DNA from: Oryza sativa Japonica Group
Lineage: Eukaryota; Streptophyta; Magnoliopsida; Poales; Poaceae
Assembly: GCF_034140825.1 (NCBI RefSeq)
Contig: NC_089037.1
Coordinates: forward strand, 33,968,001 to 34,032,000
Direction of reading: 5' to 3'
DNA: 64,000 nt
How positions within the stretch are numbered: position 1 is the first letter of the stretch; every line of letters begins with the position of its first letter. Below, piece after piece: positions 1 through 11,619 of this stretch. Both the position numbers and the translations under genes were made by a program. The notes below the pieces were generated by a model. That model made no database searches and was not told where the DNA came from. It was given only the letters and a program-made list of their open reading frames with translations.

Positions 1-711
1 GTGAGACAGATGAGACTGGTGCATCTAAAGACAATACCTGCGAATGTTGATGGGATCATCATCGTATAACAAAGGAATTTATCCACTGCACCTCCAAGCA
101 CATACTTATAGATCAAGTGTTTAATTTTGATAGACATCAAGATGTTGGTTCTGTTTGAATGACTTAATTATTTAGCTGGATGCGGTGAACAAATTTTTAT
201 TATGTATTGCAATGAATAAATGTGGTTGATTGTCTACGATTGGTCAGAATATAATGTAAATGTTATATCCATATGGTGATAAACATGGATGTTAATTCCA
301 AGAGCCGGTGCAGACTGCAATTATGTTTCTCTACTATCAACAATAGTGTACCGTATTGTGTACCATGTGGTGATTAAAAATTGGATGTTAACGGAGGTGG
401 TTAAAAATTAACAATGGCGCAATACTACCAGCGTTAAATAACTAACAATGACACAATATCATGGTCGTTAATTAGAATTAACGATGGCAGAAGAACACGG
501 TCGTTAATAAGATAACGATGGCAAAAAAAAGCACCATCGTTAATGAAATAACGACGGGTAAAAATCGTTTGGTCGTTAAAACTATTAACGACGGAGCCTT
601 TAACAACCACCGACAACCACAAACTTAGTGGTCGTTAGTGACCTTTAACGACCACATTTAGACTTTTAACGACCAAATCTCCCATCGTTAAAAGTCGTTT
701 CCCTAGTAGTG
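1..711. mobile_element. CACTA (En/Spm) DNA transposon, right terminal part
   Basis: The stretch ends in TCCCTAGTAGTG at 700-711, the reverse complement of the CACTACTAGGGA terminus typical of rice CACTA elements. From about 360 to 700 it carries many short subterminal repeats in both orientations around the cores TTAACGA and CGTTAA (for example near 410, 440, 465, 490, 530, 570, 625, 650 and 690), as expected of the transposase-binding subterminal zone. No transposase frame is visible, so this is either a non-autonomous copy or only the end of a longer element. The left terminus lies outside the window, so the 3-bp target duplication cannot be checked. Confidence 0.75.
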
Positions 712-1756
712 TGAAACATTTTTTGTGGAATAAAAAATAAACCAAATTCTCTTAATAGAGGGTTTCCAAAATATGTGGGTAATTTGTTGCAATGGAGTAT
801 ATAGTAGTGATAAGTGGCAGGTGAGGGGTAGAGACGTGGTGGGGCCCAGGGACAGGAAGCGCGCGTCGTGGGGGGAGGGAGCGCCCGATATTTCTCCCTC
901 CCCTCGAGCGACCGATCCGGGGCATTTCCCGGGGCTTTTTCCCCTGAAAACCACATCATGATGAAGCTTTTTTTGGGTAAGCCGTGTTTTCAGTAAGCGG
1001 TTTATTAGAGGAACCATTTAGCTTTTTAGGGGTGGGTGGGGTGTGGGATCATTTCCTCCACCGATTTTTTTCGTAGATACGCCGGAGCCTCGGAGGGGAA
1101 GTGAAGCACATAGCAAGATGAGGCAACTTCCCCTTCACCGTAGTAGAGATATAACACTATTGATTTTTTTTCTCAAACTTTGACTTAGAAATCATTCAAT
1201 TAATTAATGAGTTAAGCATAGTAGAAAGACAGAGTACATATACCTCTAGGCCATTCCCAACCTAATGACTAGAATGATGTTCATAGCATTAAATAGGCTG
1301 CCACCTAAATAAAAGATGATGTGGTAAGTGAATAAATGTGGGAAGAGAAGGAAACCAGGTCTTGCATGAGACATGGTTTCTACACAACATCCAAGACATC
1401 ATGTGAGATAAATAGCATTAAATTTAAGTATGGAAAAGTGGTGTTTGCATTGAAAGAGTAGTGTCTAGTACTATTTTTTTAATGATGTGGATAAAAACTA
1501 TGTATAGTGTCTTGGGTTGGGATTGGCCTAATCTACTTTAAGCATGTCTTTTATATTTGTCCGTTTACATTATATACTTTAGAAAAAATGAATAGTTGAA
1601 CGAATTTAAAAAAATCTAATTATGTTATATATATTAAAAGTATAGTAATTTTGGGAAGACTCGTAGAGAGTTAATTGGATGTTTGGATGCCTTGTTCATT
1701 ACTAGTACTACTTTGTTGATTACACAGAGGGTGTAGTAGGTGCTGTTTCATATTAT
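712..1756. other. Intergenic spacer, no gene seen
   Basis: About 1 kb between the CACTA terminus and the first MITE. It includes a GC-rich patch near 830-950 that opens short frames on both strands, but these overlap each other and resemble no family I know. No tRNA, exon-like block or clear transposon end was recognised. Confidence 0.5.
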
Positions 1757-2102
1757 GGCCTGTTTAGTTCGCGAAAAGGAAATTTTTAGGTATCACATCG
1801 GATGTTTGATCGGATGTCAGAAGGGTTTTTTTAGACACGAATGAAAAAACTAATTTCATAACTCGCCTGGAAACCGCGAGATAAATCTTTTGAGCCTAAT
1901 TAATCCGTTATTAGCACATATGAGTACTATAGCACTTATGGCTAATCATGGACTAATTAGGCTCAAAAGATTCGTTTCGTGATTTCCCCCTAACTGTGCA
2001 ATTAGTTTTTTTAAATATATGGAGTATTTAATGCTTTATGCATGTGTCCAAAGATTTGATACGATGTTTTTGGGAAATTTTTTTGGAGAACTAAACCAGG
2101 CC
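1757..2102. mobile_element. Tourist-like MITE (about 345 bp)
   Basis: Imperfect terminal inverted repeats: GGCCTGTTTAGTTC on the left, CTAAACCAGGCC on the right. The inside contains the paired blocks AGCCTAATTAATCC and its complement near 1897 and 1938, characteristic of a common rice MITE family also present at 32419-32762 and 38048-38381. No coding capacity. Confidence 0.65.
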
Positions 2103-2159
2103 TGGTTGTTCACAAATCAATGTTGCCTGACTTGACTCCAATGAAATTACAATAGCCTA

Positions 2160-2300
2160 GGGCTGTGTTTAGTTCAACGCAAAGTTTGAATTTTGGTTGA
2201 AATTGGAAATGATGTGACTGAAAAGTTGCGTGTGCATGACAGGTTGATGTGATGGAAAATGACTGAAGTTTGGATCCAAACTTTGAATCTAAACACAACC
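2160..2300. mobile_element. Small Tourist-like MITE (GGGCTGTGTTTAG family)
   Basis: Starts GGGCTGTGTTTAG and ends CTAAACACAACC. The interior is a fold-back of CAAAGTTTGAATTTTGG-like sequence. Related copies in this window lie at 19643-19789, 19818-19945, 23202-23346, 25109-25287 and 34940-35086. Confidence 0.65.
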
Positions 2301-2337
2301 TAGGTGTATACTTTCACGATCTAGAGAAATTACAGTA

Positions 2338-2751
2338 CTCCCTCCATATTCGTAAATGAAGTCATTTAGGATAATGTTTAAGTCAAACCTTGAGAATATA
2401 AATCATAAATAACTCTAAAGTTGTTGAGTTTGAAAATATAAAAATTATATGAATAGATTTGTCTTGAAAAATACTTTCATAGAAGTATACATATACCACT
2501 TTTCAATAAATATTTTTATAGAAACAAGAAGTTTAAATTGTGTTTTGGAGACTGCGCCGCTGTCCAAAACGACTTACTTTAGAGCAAGGATAATAGTAGA
2601 GCTCACTTCTTACTATTAGCACATCTTAAAGCCTATAGTAACATCTGTCCAAAACGATTTGTTTTGATTTTTTGTTATCTCCCTCCTCCACATAAGCTTA
2701 TAGTAAGTTTATAGCTCACTATTATACTTGCTCTTATGAGTACGGAGGAAG
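2338..2751. mobile_element. Stowaway MITE interrupted by another MITE
   Basis: The terminal repeats CTCCCTCCATATTCGTAAATG and the complement of its right end (TACGGAGGAAG) are flanked by TA at 2336-2337 and 2752-2753, the Stowaway (Tc1/mariner) signature. The right arm is split by a second element at 2582-2733. Removing that element and one TTA restores continuous terminal-repeat pairing. Confidence 0.8.
2582..2733. mobile_element. Tourist-like MITE (GAGCAAG family) nested in a Stowaway
   Basis: Begins GAGCAAGGATAATAG and ends CTATTATACTTGCTC, with TTA on both sides (2579-2581 and 2734-2736), the PIF/Harbinger target duplication. The same family occurs at 11620-11863 and about 39347-39590. 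It sits inside the Stowaway at 2338-2751 and is therefore younger than it. Confidence 0.8.
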
Positions 2752-2753
2752 TA

Positions 2754-3399
2754 CTTCCTAAAGGATCCAGAGAAATCTTGTTGCGCACTGTTGTTGACTG
2801 ATCGCCATTCGTTTACTTTCACGATCGATTGACAGATGTACTACTATTTGGAACGAAAGATTTTTTTTGAAACAATTTCAGAGGACTCAACTAATTCATG
2901 GGAAGGAGCACCTAGTTTTTATCATGATCCTTTTCCAAAAGAGTTACACAGATTTGCACAAGCATGTTTTGTTTCACTGTGATCTGTGAATTTTACAAAA
3001 GTACGTAGGATTTCTTGTTTGACGGCGGTTACGCTCTAGTACACTGAAAGTAGGATGCTAACAAAATGCTTATACTTTTGGTCACACAAACCCAACAATT
3101 CAACCTTTACAACAAGCAGCTAATAACACGACACAACATTAATCAAATCCGAACAATTTCATCAAGAAATCAAATCCTTGGCGAGAAACAAACAAAAGGA
3201 GAAGAGGCGCTAGAGTTTCAAAACTGGAGGAGGCAACGGAGCGCACAAAATGGACCGTATTAAATTAAAGCGGTCCACTGCGACGGCCCACATGTCAAGG
3301 ACATCCCCCACTAGTAGGGCGTGGTGCTTTGAATTGAACTGCGAGGAGGGGGGGAAGGAAGCAGCAGCAGTAGTAATCACCCCCTGGCCCCACCTGTCT
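2754..3399. promoter_or_regulatory. Upstream region of the HD16/EL1 gene
   Basis: AT-rich spacer, then a pyrimidine/purine-biased stretch leading into the GC-rich 5' leader of the kinase gene that starts somewhere near 3.3-3.5 kb. No TATA box is convincing. The short frames here have no family resemblance. Confidence 0.35.
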
Positions 3400-3671
3400 G
3401 CGACCCAACCTGCCCCGCCCGGCCCCACCACCCAGTCTCCTGCCACCTGCATGCGCTGCTCTGCGCGAGCCAAGCCGACTCCCCGCAGCAGCCGCAGCAG
3501 CAGCAAAGCCTCCCCCCCCAACCCACCACCGCGACACGCACGCGAGCGACGCGAGCGCTCCACGATTTCTCTGCCTCCCCCCCCCCCTCGGTCTCCTCCT
3601 CCCCCACCACCACCGCACGCTTCCCGAGGCGCCGCCCTCCGCCGCCGCGGGCATCCGCTTCCGACGACGAT
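3400..3671 (+). other. HD16: Probable non-coding first exon of HD16/EL1
   Basis: C- and CT-rich sequence typical of a rice 5' leader ends at a good donor, GTAAGC, at 3672. The next plausible acceptor is TTCATCAG at about 4326, a little upstream of the coding start. The intron between them contains an 18-base run of G at about 4147-4164. The transcription start itself cannot be placed from sequence, so the left edge is approximate. Confidence 0.5.
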
Positions 3672-4407
3672 GTAAGCCGCTCTTCTCCGCGCTCTCGCTC
3701 TGTGTTTTTTTTTTTTTTGGGGGGGGGGGTTGATCGGTGGGGGCGGTTGCTTGAGGCGCGATCGGATTGCGGGGCGGGGTCGCTGACGCTGGGGGGGGAG
3801 TGATCCGATGGGGTTGAGGAGGGCCGATTCGGGCGCTGGAAATGGGTTCGGTTTCGAGGATAGATGCTTGCCTCATGGGGAGCTTTATTGCGGATTTAGG
3901 AAAAAAAGCGTGGTTTGCGTGGGATTGGGGGATTTGTGGCGGGTTGGGATTAGTTTAGGATTGGTTTGGTGTTGGATTGGTGGTAATCTGGAGGTAAAAG
4001 GTGGGAGTTTTTTTTTTCCTTTCTGGGTGGAGATCCCCTGCGGGGTATCGGGTGATGGAGATGCTCGGGCTTCTTTTAGAGCGCCGATGGCGGCATTCGA
4101 TTCCGTTGAAAGGGCAGTGGTGGTAGCAAAGCGGGCTGCGTCTTTAAGGGGGGGGGGGGGGGGGGCTCGCGATGGCGATGAATGCCTCAGATTGATTCCA
4201 CTCCGATCTTTTCCTATTCCCGATTCATTGCTTGATTGATTTGCCATGACATGGTGAAGGAACAATCTTTGAGCTGAAATTTGTTTATGTTTGTGATTGT
4301 TGTGCCTGCTGTGGTTTCCTTCATCAGTGATTTATTCTTGTTGGATGTTTTTTTTTCATGCGGAGATTGGAAGGAGCACCGAAGGGTGTAGCACAAGGCC
4401 GAGTTGC

Positions 4408-4419
4408 ATGGGGCGATAA
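4408..4419 (+). promoter_or_regulatory. Three-codon uORF overlapping the HD16 start codon
   Basis: ATG GGG CGA TAA encodes Met-Gly-Arg-stop. The last base of its stop is the first base of the main ATG at 4419, giving the junction TAATG. If the exon begins at the acceptor near 4326, a further upstream ATG at 4358 opens a frame that overlaps the main start. Such arrangements usually lower translation of the main frame or force reinitiation; that effect is inference here. Confidence 0.55.
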
Positions 4420-7400
4420 TGCCAGAGTTGCGGGGTGGTGTTTGGAGAGCTCGTCTGAGGTCCAAGAAGGTTTACGACGTCCAGGACGCAGATCCAGCTG
4501 CGAGTCCGGTGTCGCCAGCTCCGCGGGGGAGGACTGGAAGGCGCGGCGGTGCTGCGGCTGGCAGAGGCAACAAGACAGTTGCTGAGGGAGGAGGGAGGAA
4601 AGCTCTGAAGCCTAGAGGAAAGGGGTGCAGGGCTGTTGATTTGTGTAAGGATCAACCTTGCAAGGACCTCCCTGAAGTTATTGCTAGAAAGGCGGTTACC
4701 GGCAAAGCCCAGGAGGACCTTGGTTTGAACAAGGTAGCTGACAGAGCTGCGAACTTGATGATGGACGGCGAAAGTGGAGACAAATTTGCTGCGGCAGAAG
4801 ATGAATCCACTACAACACCAGTTCCTGAGCGGGTATGGAATACCTTCTTCCCTTTGCACTTCTGTAGGTGTACTATCATTTGTACCGATAAAGTCATTTT
4901 CTTCAAGTTCTTTAACATGGGATGTTTCATCATTTTTGTTTACTTTGTTTGGTAGTTTTTGTATGGTTGCTGTTCCAGATGTTCATGTTACCTTTCACAG
5001 ATGACTTCTCTGCTGTATTGGTGTTATTAGACACAAGACAACCGACATGTCTGTTTCACATAAAATATAGTGTAACCAAATTTAGAAGTTATAAAGTATA
5101 ATAATTGATGATGATTCATCTGAATTGTGGCGTAAGAAATGGTTTAGTTGTTATGCTTGAGAGGTGAGTGCCTATTTGCTTGGCGAAGCTGAGATTGAGG
5201 CACTGAATGGCTGGATTATAGTAGTTTTGTTTTGTAGAGGAAACAAACTTCAGATAATCACATAGTATCACATCCTGATATCACAAAACCGATGAAACTC
5301 CGTGGCAAGTTCATCAAACAACAAAGTTTAGGAATGGGAAAGTTACAATCTCTTGCTCTTTGACATCAAATTTTATCACTAAAATAGGAGTTTGCTTCTC
5401 CTGGTGACATCTTTTATCTACACTTTATGTGGCAGAGTTTCACTGCCATTAATTAACCTCCTAAAATTCTAAATAGTTATATATGTTTTACAGGTTCAAG
5501 TAGGCAATTCCCCAGAGTATATAACTGATAGGAAGTTGGGTAAAGGTGGATTTGGTCAGGTCTATGTTGGTCGAAGAGTATCTGGTGGAGGTTCTCGCAC
5601 GGGTCCAGATGCGCAAGAGGTTTCATTTCTTACCACCTCAATTGGACACTGAAGCTCTGTTAGTTTAGTTAGTTTTTAGATATCTGAATGAATATCCTGT
5701 AGGTTGCGCTTAAATTTGAGCACCGAAGCAGTAAAGGATGTAACTATGGCCCTCCATACGAGTGGCAGGTTTACCAGTAAGAATTTCACACAATCTATCC
5801 CTTCTGATGTTTATGTTGTTCTATGTGGAGTATGATCCATTAACCTTTTGTCCTTTTGTAAATAGCACTCTCAATGGTTGTTATGGCATACCATCAGTCC
5901 ACTATAAGGGTCGTTTGGGAGACTACTACATTCTTGTGCGTTTACCTTAGTCATGTATTGAAAAATGTTTCTGGACTCAAAATAAATTATTTTATTCAAC
6001 CATCACACCAAAATTTCAGGTAATGGATATGCTTGGTCCCAGCCTCTGGGATGTGTGGAATTCAGTGGGACAGGCGTAAGTTTCGGATCACCTTTTTGCA
6101 TTGACCACCTGATTTTATTACTCCTCACTGAAAATAACAGCATTGGAACTTGCAAACAGGATGTCTGCCCATATGGTTGCTTGCATTGCTGTGGAAGCGA
6201 TATCAATTCTTGAGAAGCTTCACTCTAAAGGGTAAAATTTAAAGTCACTTGTGCCTGAAAATTATATGGAGCTGCATGGAATTTCTCTTTTGTTTTCTAT
6301 TTCATTGGTGTTAACATTTCCAGTGCATCTTATCATTGCCAGGTTTGTACATGGTGATGTCAAACCAGAGAATTTTTTGCTTGGTCATCCTGGGTCAGTT
6401 GATGAGAAGAAGCTTTTCCTGATTGATCTTGGTTTAGGTAGGCTTTTGTTCAAAGTAGTCTCATCTGTGTATGAAGTATTCAATTTAGTTCTCAATGTGC
6501 TATGGCATTTGCTCTTATGCATTTTGTACTTGAATCCCAAGGAATTGTTGCCCTGTTGATTTATTTTTATTTCGTGATGTTGAAATCATGCAGCATCCAG
6601 GTGGAAAGAAGCATCATCTGGTCAGCATGTTGACTATGATCAGAGGCCAGATGTCTTTAGGTTCGTCCATTTTTGTGTGTGCACTATAATATCTTTTTCT
6701 CTGTATTAAATTATGGGCAATTATTAACTTACCTTTTTCTTTTCGACATTTTACAGGGGAACAATTAGATACGCTAGCGTCCATGCCCACTTAGGTCGTA
6801 CAGGTAGCAGGAGGGATGATTTAGAGTCACTGGCTTACACCCTAATCTTTTTAATAAGAGGGAGATTACCTTGGCAAGGGTATCAGGTAGCCTTTAATAT
6901 GCTCAGCAAAGTTTTGACATAATGTTTTCTTCTATTTGTTGAACTTATTTTAGTGTTAATGGGATGGTAATGCAGGGAGATAACAAGAGTTTTCTTGTTT
7001 GTAAGAAGAAAATGGCTACTTCACCAGAGTTGCTGTGTTGCTTCTGTCCAGCTCCGTTCAAACATTTTCTAGAGATGGTCACTAACATGAAATTTGACGA
7101 AGAGCCAAACTATCCAAAACTTATTTCTCTCTTTGATGGTTTGATTGAAGGGCCTGCTTCAAGGCCCATCAGAATTGATGGAGCTCTGAAGGTATGTAAA
7201 TGTTGTACACACAACCTGTGTCTGTACCATACAGATTAACTTGAATGCGTTAAATTTTCTCATGTATATTTTTGCATATTATAGGTTGGGCAAAAACGTG
7301 GAAGAATGGTTGTAAATCTTGACGATGATGAACAGCCCAAGAAGAAAGTTAGGTTGGGAAGCCCAGCAACTCAATGGATCTCAGTTTATAATGCTAGGCG

Positions 7401-10400
7401 GCCCATGAAGCAGAGGTAATGCCCTAAAAACTGAAAATGGTGCAAAGTCTCTGTGTCTGTTATTTATTTTCCCAAACATTGTCCTCGCAATGCACTTGCC
7501 TTTAAGTGTGGACGCACTTGCCTTTAAGTGTGGACTGAGCACATAACACGATGCTATCCAGTTGCCACCAGACACTTTACAACTGGTCTGTTCTGTTTCC
7601 CTGATGTCAGGATCTCATAAGGCTTCTTATCACTATGATATTACGCAAACTGCTTTTGAGTTATCTCCGATACATTTTATTGTTCTAACTACATTTTATA
7701 TGTCTCCAAATTTGCTGGGTTAAGCAAGAGTTCAGTGACTAACTCTGTCTTGATTGATGTTGTCACTGGGGATAGTTCCTGTATGCGCCTAGTGTCATCC
7801 ATTTTAGCATGGACTTAACTTTACCTGATTCCTGGCAAAAGCAGCGATGTGAAAATATCATCCATGGCGTTAGCTGAACCCTTCATGCTAGTTTTAGTGA
7901 TGGAAGTGTTTGTGTGTGTGTGCGTGCCCCTGCATGCCCATGCTTATTACAATTTCAGCCTTCATAGCTCTTATTTCTTTGGCCTCCTTGTTCTAGAATT
8001 TGAGTTTTTGAAGTCAACCTAGTTCTCAGCTATTAATCCATATATTTATCCTCTTTAAAAATTAAATATGATATATATTGACGTGGCTGCAAAATGCATC
8101 ACTTCTTTCTTTACAGATATCACTATAATGTTGCTGATTCAAGGCTGCATCAGCATATAGAAAAAGGCAATGAAGATGGGCTGTACATTAGTTGTGTCTC
8201 TTCTTCCGCAAATTTTTGGGCTCTCATAATGGATGCTGGGACTGGCTTTTGTTCCCAAGTTTATGAGCTTTCACAAGTGTTTCTGCACAAGGTGCACTGG
8301 CTATTTCTCCACCCCTTCCATCCAGTTTTGATGAATCCAGAGTCCTGACTCCATATTACCTTGTTTGTACATAGGATTGGATTATGGAGCAGTGGGAGAA
8401 GAATTATTACATAACGGCAATAGCAGGAGCAACCAATGGAAGCTCATTGGTTGTAATGTCCAAAGGTTGGTAAAATACCTTTTCTCTGCTGGCAAACTAA
8501 TTTTACTACCTTGGCTATTTCTTAGAACTTGAAACAACCCCGTTGATGAATATGAAATAGTTGAAACAGTCAGTTGCTTTAAGACAGTTTTCAGCAGAAC
8601 CTCTTGTGCAGCAAGGGTATGTGCCTTGCATACTAGACTGATTGAAACATGAGTGTGTTGAAGGCATAACCTGCAACAACTTCATAGGTTAAAATGATTT
8701 GTGTAGACTGTAGAGTGTGATCCTTTTTATTTGGGGGGACAGCCACCAGTATTGCCTGCTCAATTGCTCGGCAAGTAGCAATAATTTTCGTTTCATTGTG
8801 TAAAGGACGAACAATCAGATGGTTCCTGTTAAAACTGTGATGGTTAACAGTAGGTTTGTAAGTAGGCATTTCGTCCATGCTCTCATCAGTCCATGGCAGC
8901 TTGAGGCAGAATTTATTTAGAGGGTGCCACAAGTTCATAACATGAATGGCAGACAGACATACATAATCTGTCTCTATAATACACAAATATCTATGAACTA
9001 ATATTTGGTTTGGCCAGTTTTGATCAAAAAGTTGATGGATCAATTTTGTTACCAGTTTTCCTTTGCTTCAACACTTAAATTTAAGAGTAAATTTCACAAA
9101 ACTACAGATATATTGACCAAACTATCACAAAACTGCAGATTTAACACCAAATTTATCACAAAACTACAGGTCTAAGGTGGAGTCTCACAAAACTTTAGAT
9201 TTAGTAACAAAGTTTTCACAAAACTACAGGTTTAGCGTCAATTTAATCACAAAACTTGGACGTTTTATGACTCAAACATAACATTAGTGCTAAGGATTTA
9301 AACCCCAAAAATTGTAGTTTTGTGATAATTTTATAAATGTGTAGTTTTGTGGTACTTAGCCTTAGACCTGTAACCTTAAATCTGTAGTTTTGCATTAATT
9401 TGGTCAAAGTATCTGTACTTTTGTGAAATTTACTCTTTAATTTTGTATTTCTACTCTCAACTGTCTGGACTCCAATTTTTCCTGTGAGCTTCTGGTGTCC
9501 TTCCATTAGATACTATCGTTCTAAACCAGGCATGTATCATCATTACAGGAACTCCATACACACAGCAGTCATACAAAGTCAGTGAATCCTTTCCTTACAA
9601 GTGGATTAACAAAAAGTGGAAAGAAGGTTTCCATGTGACATCTATGGCTACTGCTGGAAACCGTTGGGGAGTTGTCATGTCAAGAAATGCAGGCTATTCC
9701 CATCAGGTTAAAAGATTTCGATTTACCAATCCTTGTGTTCATTCTTTCTATGAATTTGGTGGCTTCTCATATGCCAAATAACCTGTACGTGATAAAAAAT
9801 GGTATATACACCTTGATTGGTAAAGAATATCCAACGATAAGTTACTGTCGATAGGCTAACCTCAAAACCATCAGTTTAAGTGTTGCGTGCGGAAACTACC
9901 TAACTCCAAACTTTTGTTGCTGTAAGGATGTCATCTTGTTTGTGGTTGAATTCGAACATTCAACTGGTAGAATGCTTGATGTACCAATCAGTTGAGTTTG
10001 TGCTCTTTACAGCTGTTAACCAAAAAAGCAGGGAAATACAGTAACCACACATGTTTCTATTCTGAATTTTCTTACATATTATCTTGATGTTCAGACTCCT
10101 GAGTTGATCACTGCTTCATAGTGAGTAAGTCTGAAACTGAATCCGTCTCGCAATGTGCAGGTGGTAGAGTTGGACTTTCTATATCCAAGTGAAGGGATCC
10201 ATCGGCGATGGGAGACAGGTTACAGAATAACTTCGACTGCAGCAACTCCTGACCAAGCTGCCTTCATCTTGAGCATACCAAAGAGGAAGCCAATGGACGA
10301 GACACAAGAAACTCTTCGAACTTCCTCCTTTCCCAGCAACCATGTCAAGGTACATACATCTTCAGCTCTCCCAACCTCACAATGCCATACAAAATCTTAT

Positions 10401-10523
10401 GATGCGTCGAACTTTTTTTGACGGAAATGATGCGTCGAACTAACATTGCTGTTAAAATCTCAGGAAAAATGGTCAAAGAACCTATACATCGCTTCAATCT
10501 GCTACGGCCGGACCGTATGCTGA
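4419..10523 (+). CDS. HD16: Casein kinase I-like protein HD16 / EL1 (heading-date kinase)
   Basis: Coding exons: 4419-4832, 5494-5619, 5703-5776, 5866-5935, 6020-6075, 6160-6231, 6343-6437, 6594-6660, 6757-6886, 6976-7191, 7285-7415, 8117-8291, 8375-8465, 9549-9706, 10161-10349, 10464-10523. They total 2124 nt and give 707 residues. A basic Ala/Gly-rich N-terminus precedes a CK1-type kinase domain: P-loop LGKGGFGQV (residues 153-161), Lys184 in VALKFE, catalytic HGDVKPEN with Asp276, and DLG (Asp299) in place of DFG. A basic PKKKVR stretch near 458-463 could be a nuclear signal. The conserved C-terminal half is shared with plant MUT9-like kinases. From the literature, rice HD16/EL1 phosphorylates Ghd7 and the DELLA protein SLR1 and delays flowering in long days. 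The start at 4419 was chosen because MPELRGG matches the family; the frame has no upstream ATG. Intron 13 holds a fold-back MITE and intron 11 a 22-bp tandem duplication. Confidence 0.93.
7492..7535. repeat. Perfect 22-bp tandem duplication in HD16 intron 11
   Basis: The 22-bp unit beginning GCACTTGCCTTTAAGTGTGG occurs at 7492-7513 and again, identical, at 7514-7535. It lies inside the 701-bp intron between coding exons 11 and 12. Confidence 0.9.
9085..9435. mobile_element. Fold-back MITE with internal CACAAAACTACAG repeats
   Basis: Ends are GAGTAAATTTCACAAAACTA and the complement of AGTACTTTTGTGAAATTTACTC. The likely 5-bp target duplication is TTTAA on each side. The core (A)TCACAAAACTACAG recurs about five times on the left arm, and its complement several times on the right. 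It occupies much of HD16 intron 13, which explains that intron's length (1083 bp). No coding capacity. Confidence 0.7.
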
Positions 10524-10842
10524 CAGCTTCAACATTTCGAAGCTCCAATGTGAAGCCATGTCTAGCTACTACTAGCATTTTGCAGTGAGCTGCCAACCGA
10601 TCAAATCTCCCTTGATTGGGAGATCTGAAGCAAGGAAAAAAAAAAGAAACAAATCAATGGCTGACATCACCGGCCTCTTGCAGCCATCTATTCTAACTGT
10701 AAAAATTGAAAAAAAAAATCATGGCAAATGTTGTACCAGATCGGATATGGAGACCTTTGTCCATAAGCTAAGCTAGTATAAGCTGCATGGCGGTGCTAAG
10801 ATCATATTGTTCTCACATACGGAGTATATATATATCATACTA

Positions 10843-11100
10843 CTCTCTCTGTTTCAGATTATAAGATATTTTGACTTTGGCCAAAGTCAAACTGCTTCAA
10901 GTTTAACTAAGTTTATAGGCATATATAGTAATATTTATATTACCAAATTAGTTTTATTAAATTAATAATTAAATATATTTTATAATAAATTTATCTTGAG
11001 TCATAATTTTACTATTTTTTCTATAAACTTTGTTAAACTTAAAACAATTTAACTTTAACTAAAGCTAAAACATCTTATAACTTGAATCGGAAGGCAGGAG
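10843..11100. mobile_element. Stowaway MITE
   Basis: Left end CTCTCTCTGTTTCAGATTATAAG pairs with the right end, whose complement reads CTCCTGCCTTCCGATTCAAG. TA flanks both sides (10841-10842, 11101-11102). It lies about 320 bp beyond the HD16 stop codon and could overlap the 3' UTR or polyadenylation region. Confidence 0.75.
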
Positions 11101-11619
11101 TATAAATTTATTTTAGAATAAATTTATCTTTGCATGTGCATTGCGTTGCAGCGTGGGCACGCGGCCAGCCGGTGATGAGGTGTCGCTGCATTACGCTCGC
11201 CGTGCATGGGGACGGCCGGCCGGTGCACGGTCACCGAGGCCGGCCAGTCGCCGTGCTTCTGCTGCTGCTGCGAGGAAGAAGATAGAAGAGAGAGGGAGGA
11301 GGAAAAAAAAAAAAAGAAGGGCGGCAGCGTCGAGAAGCGAATCCTGGATTCTGCATGCTCCACGCATGATGGGTTCCTTTCCGAAAAGCCGTGATGATGA
11401 TTGGAACGGGCATGTGGTTACTGTGTGTTGGACGCAGTAATCAATCATCAGGGTTGCAGCAGGCAGCCTTTCTTATTTTACTGATTTTTGTAACCAGCAA
11501 ATAAAGTGCCTCTCTGCATAAGAACATTCATCGGTTTTACTGGTCAGTTGCCTAGCTAAAAACCATCTAAAGCTAGCCATACCTGACAAGAAAAGAAAAT
11601 GATTCTTCCAATACCGTTA
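11101..11619. other. Intergenic, GC-rich patch without a recognisable gene
   Basis: Around 11150-11400 several overlapping frames open on both strands because the patch is GC-rich and ends in an A/G-rich run near 11300-11316. The frames contradict one another, have no splice support and match no family I know. Confidence 0.4.

Noticed and set aside
773-961. Overlapping frames on both strands after the CACTA terminus
   Set aside because: GC-rich patch, mutually contradictory frames, no domain, no splice or promoter context.
8633-9043. 136-codon minus-strand frame within HD16 intron 13
   Set aside because: Opposite strand of an intron, no homology, no splice support.
9085-9435. Regularly spaced short repeats in HD16 intron 13 considered as a CRISPR-like or satellite array
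   Set aside because: The repeats are in both orientations within inverted ends and a target duplication; it is a MITE in a plant intron.
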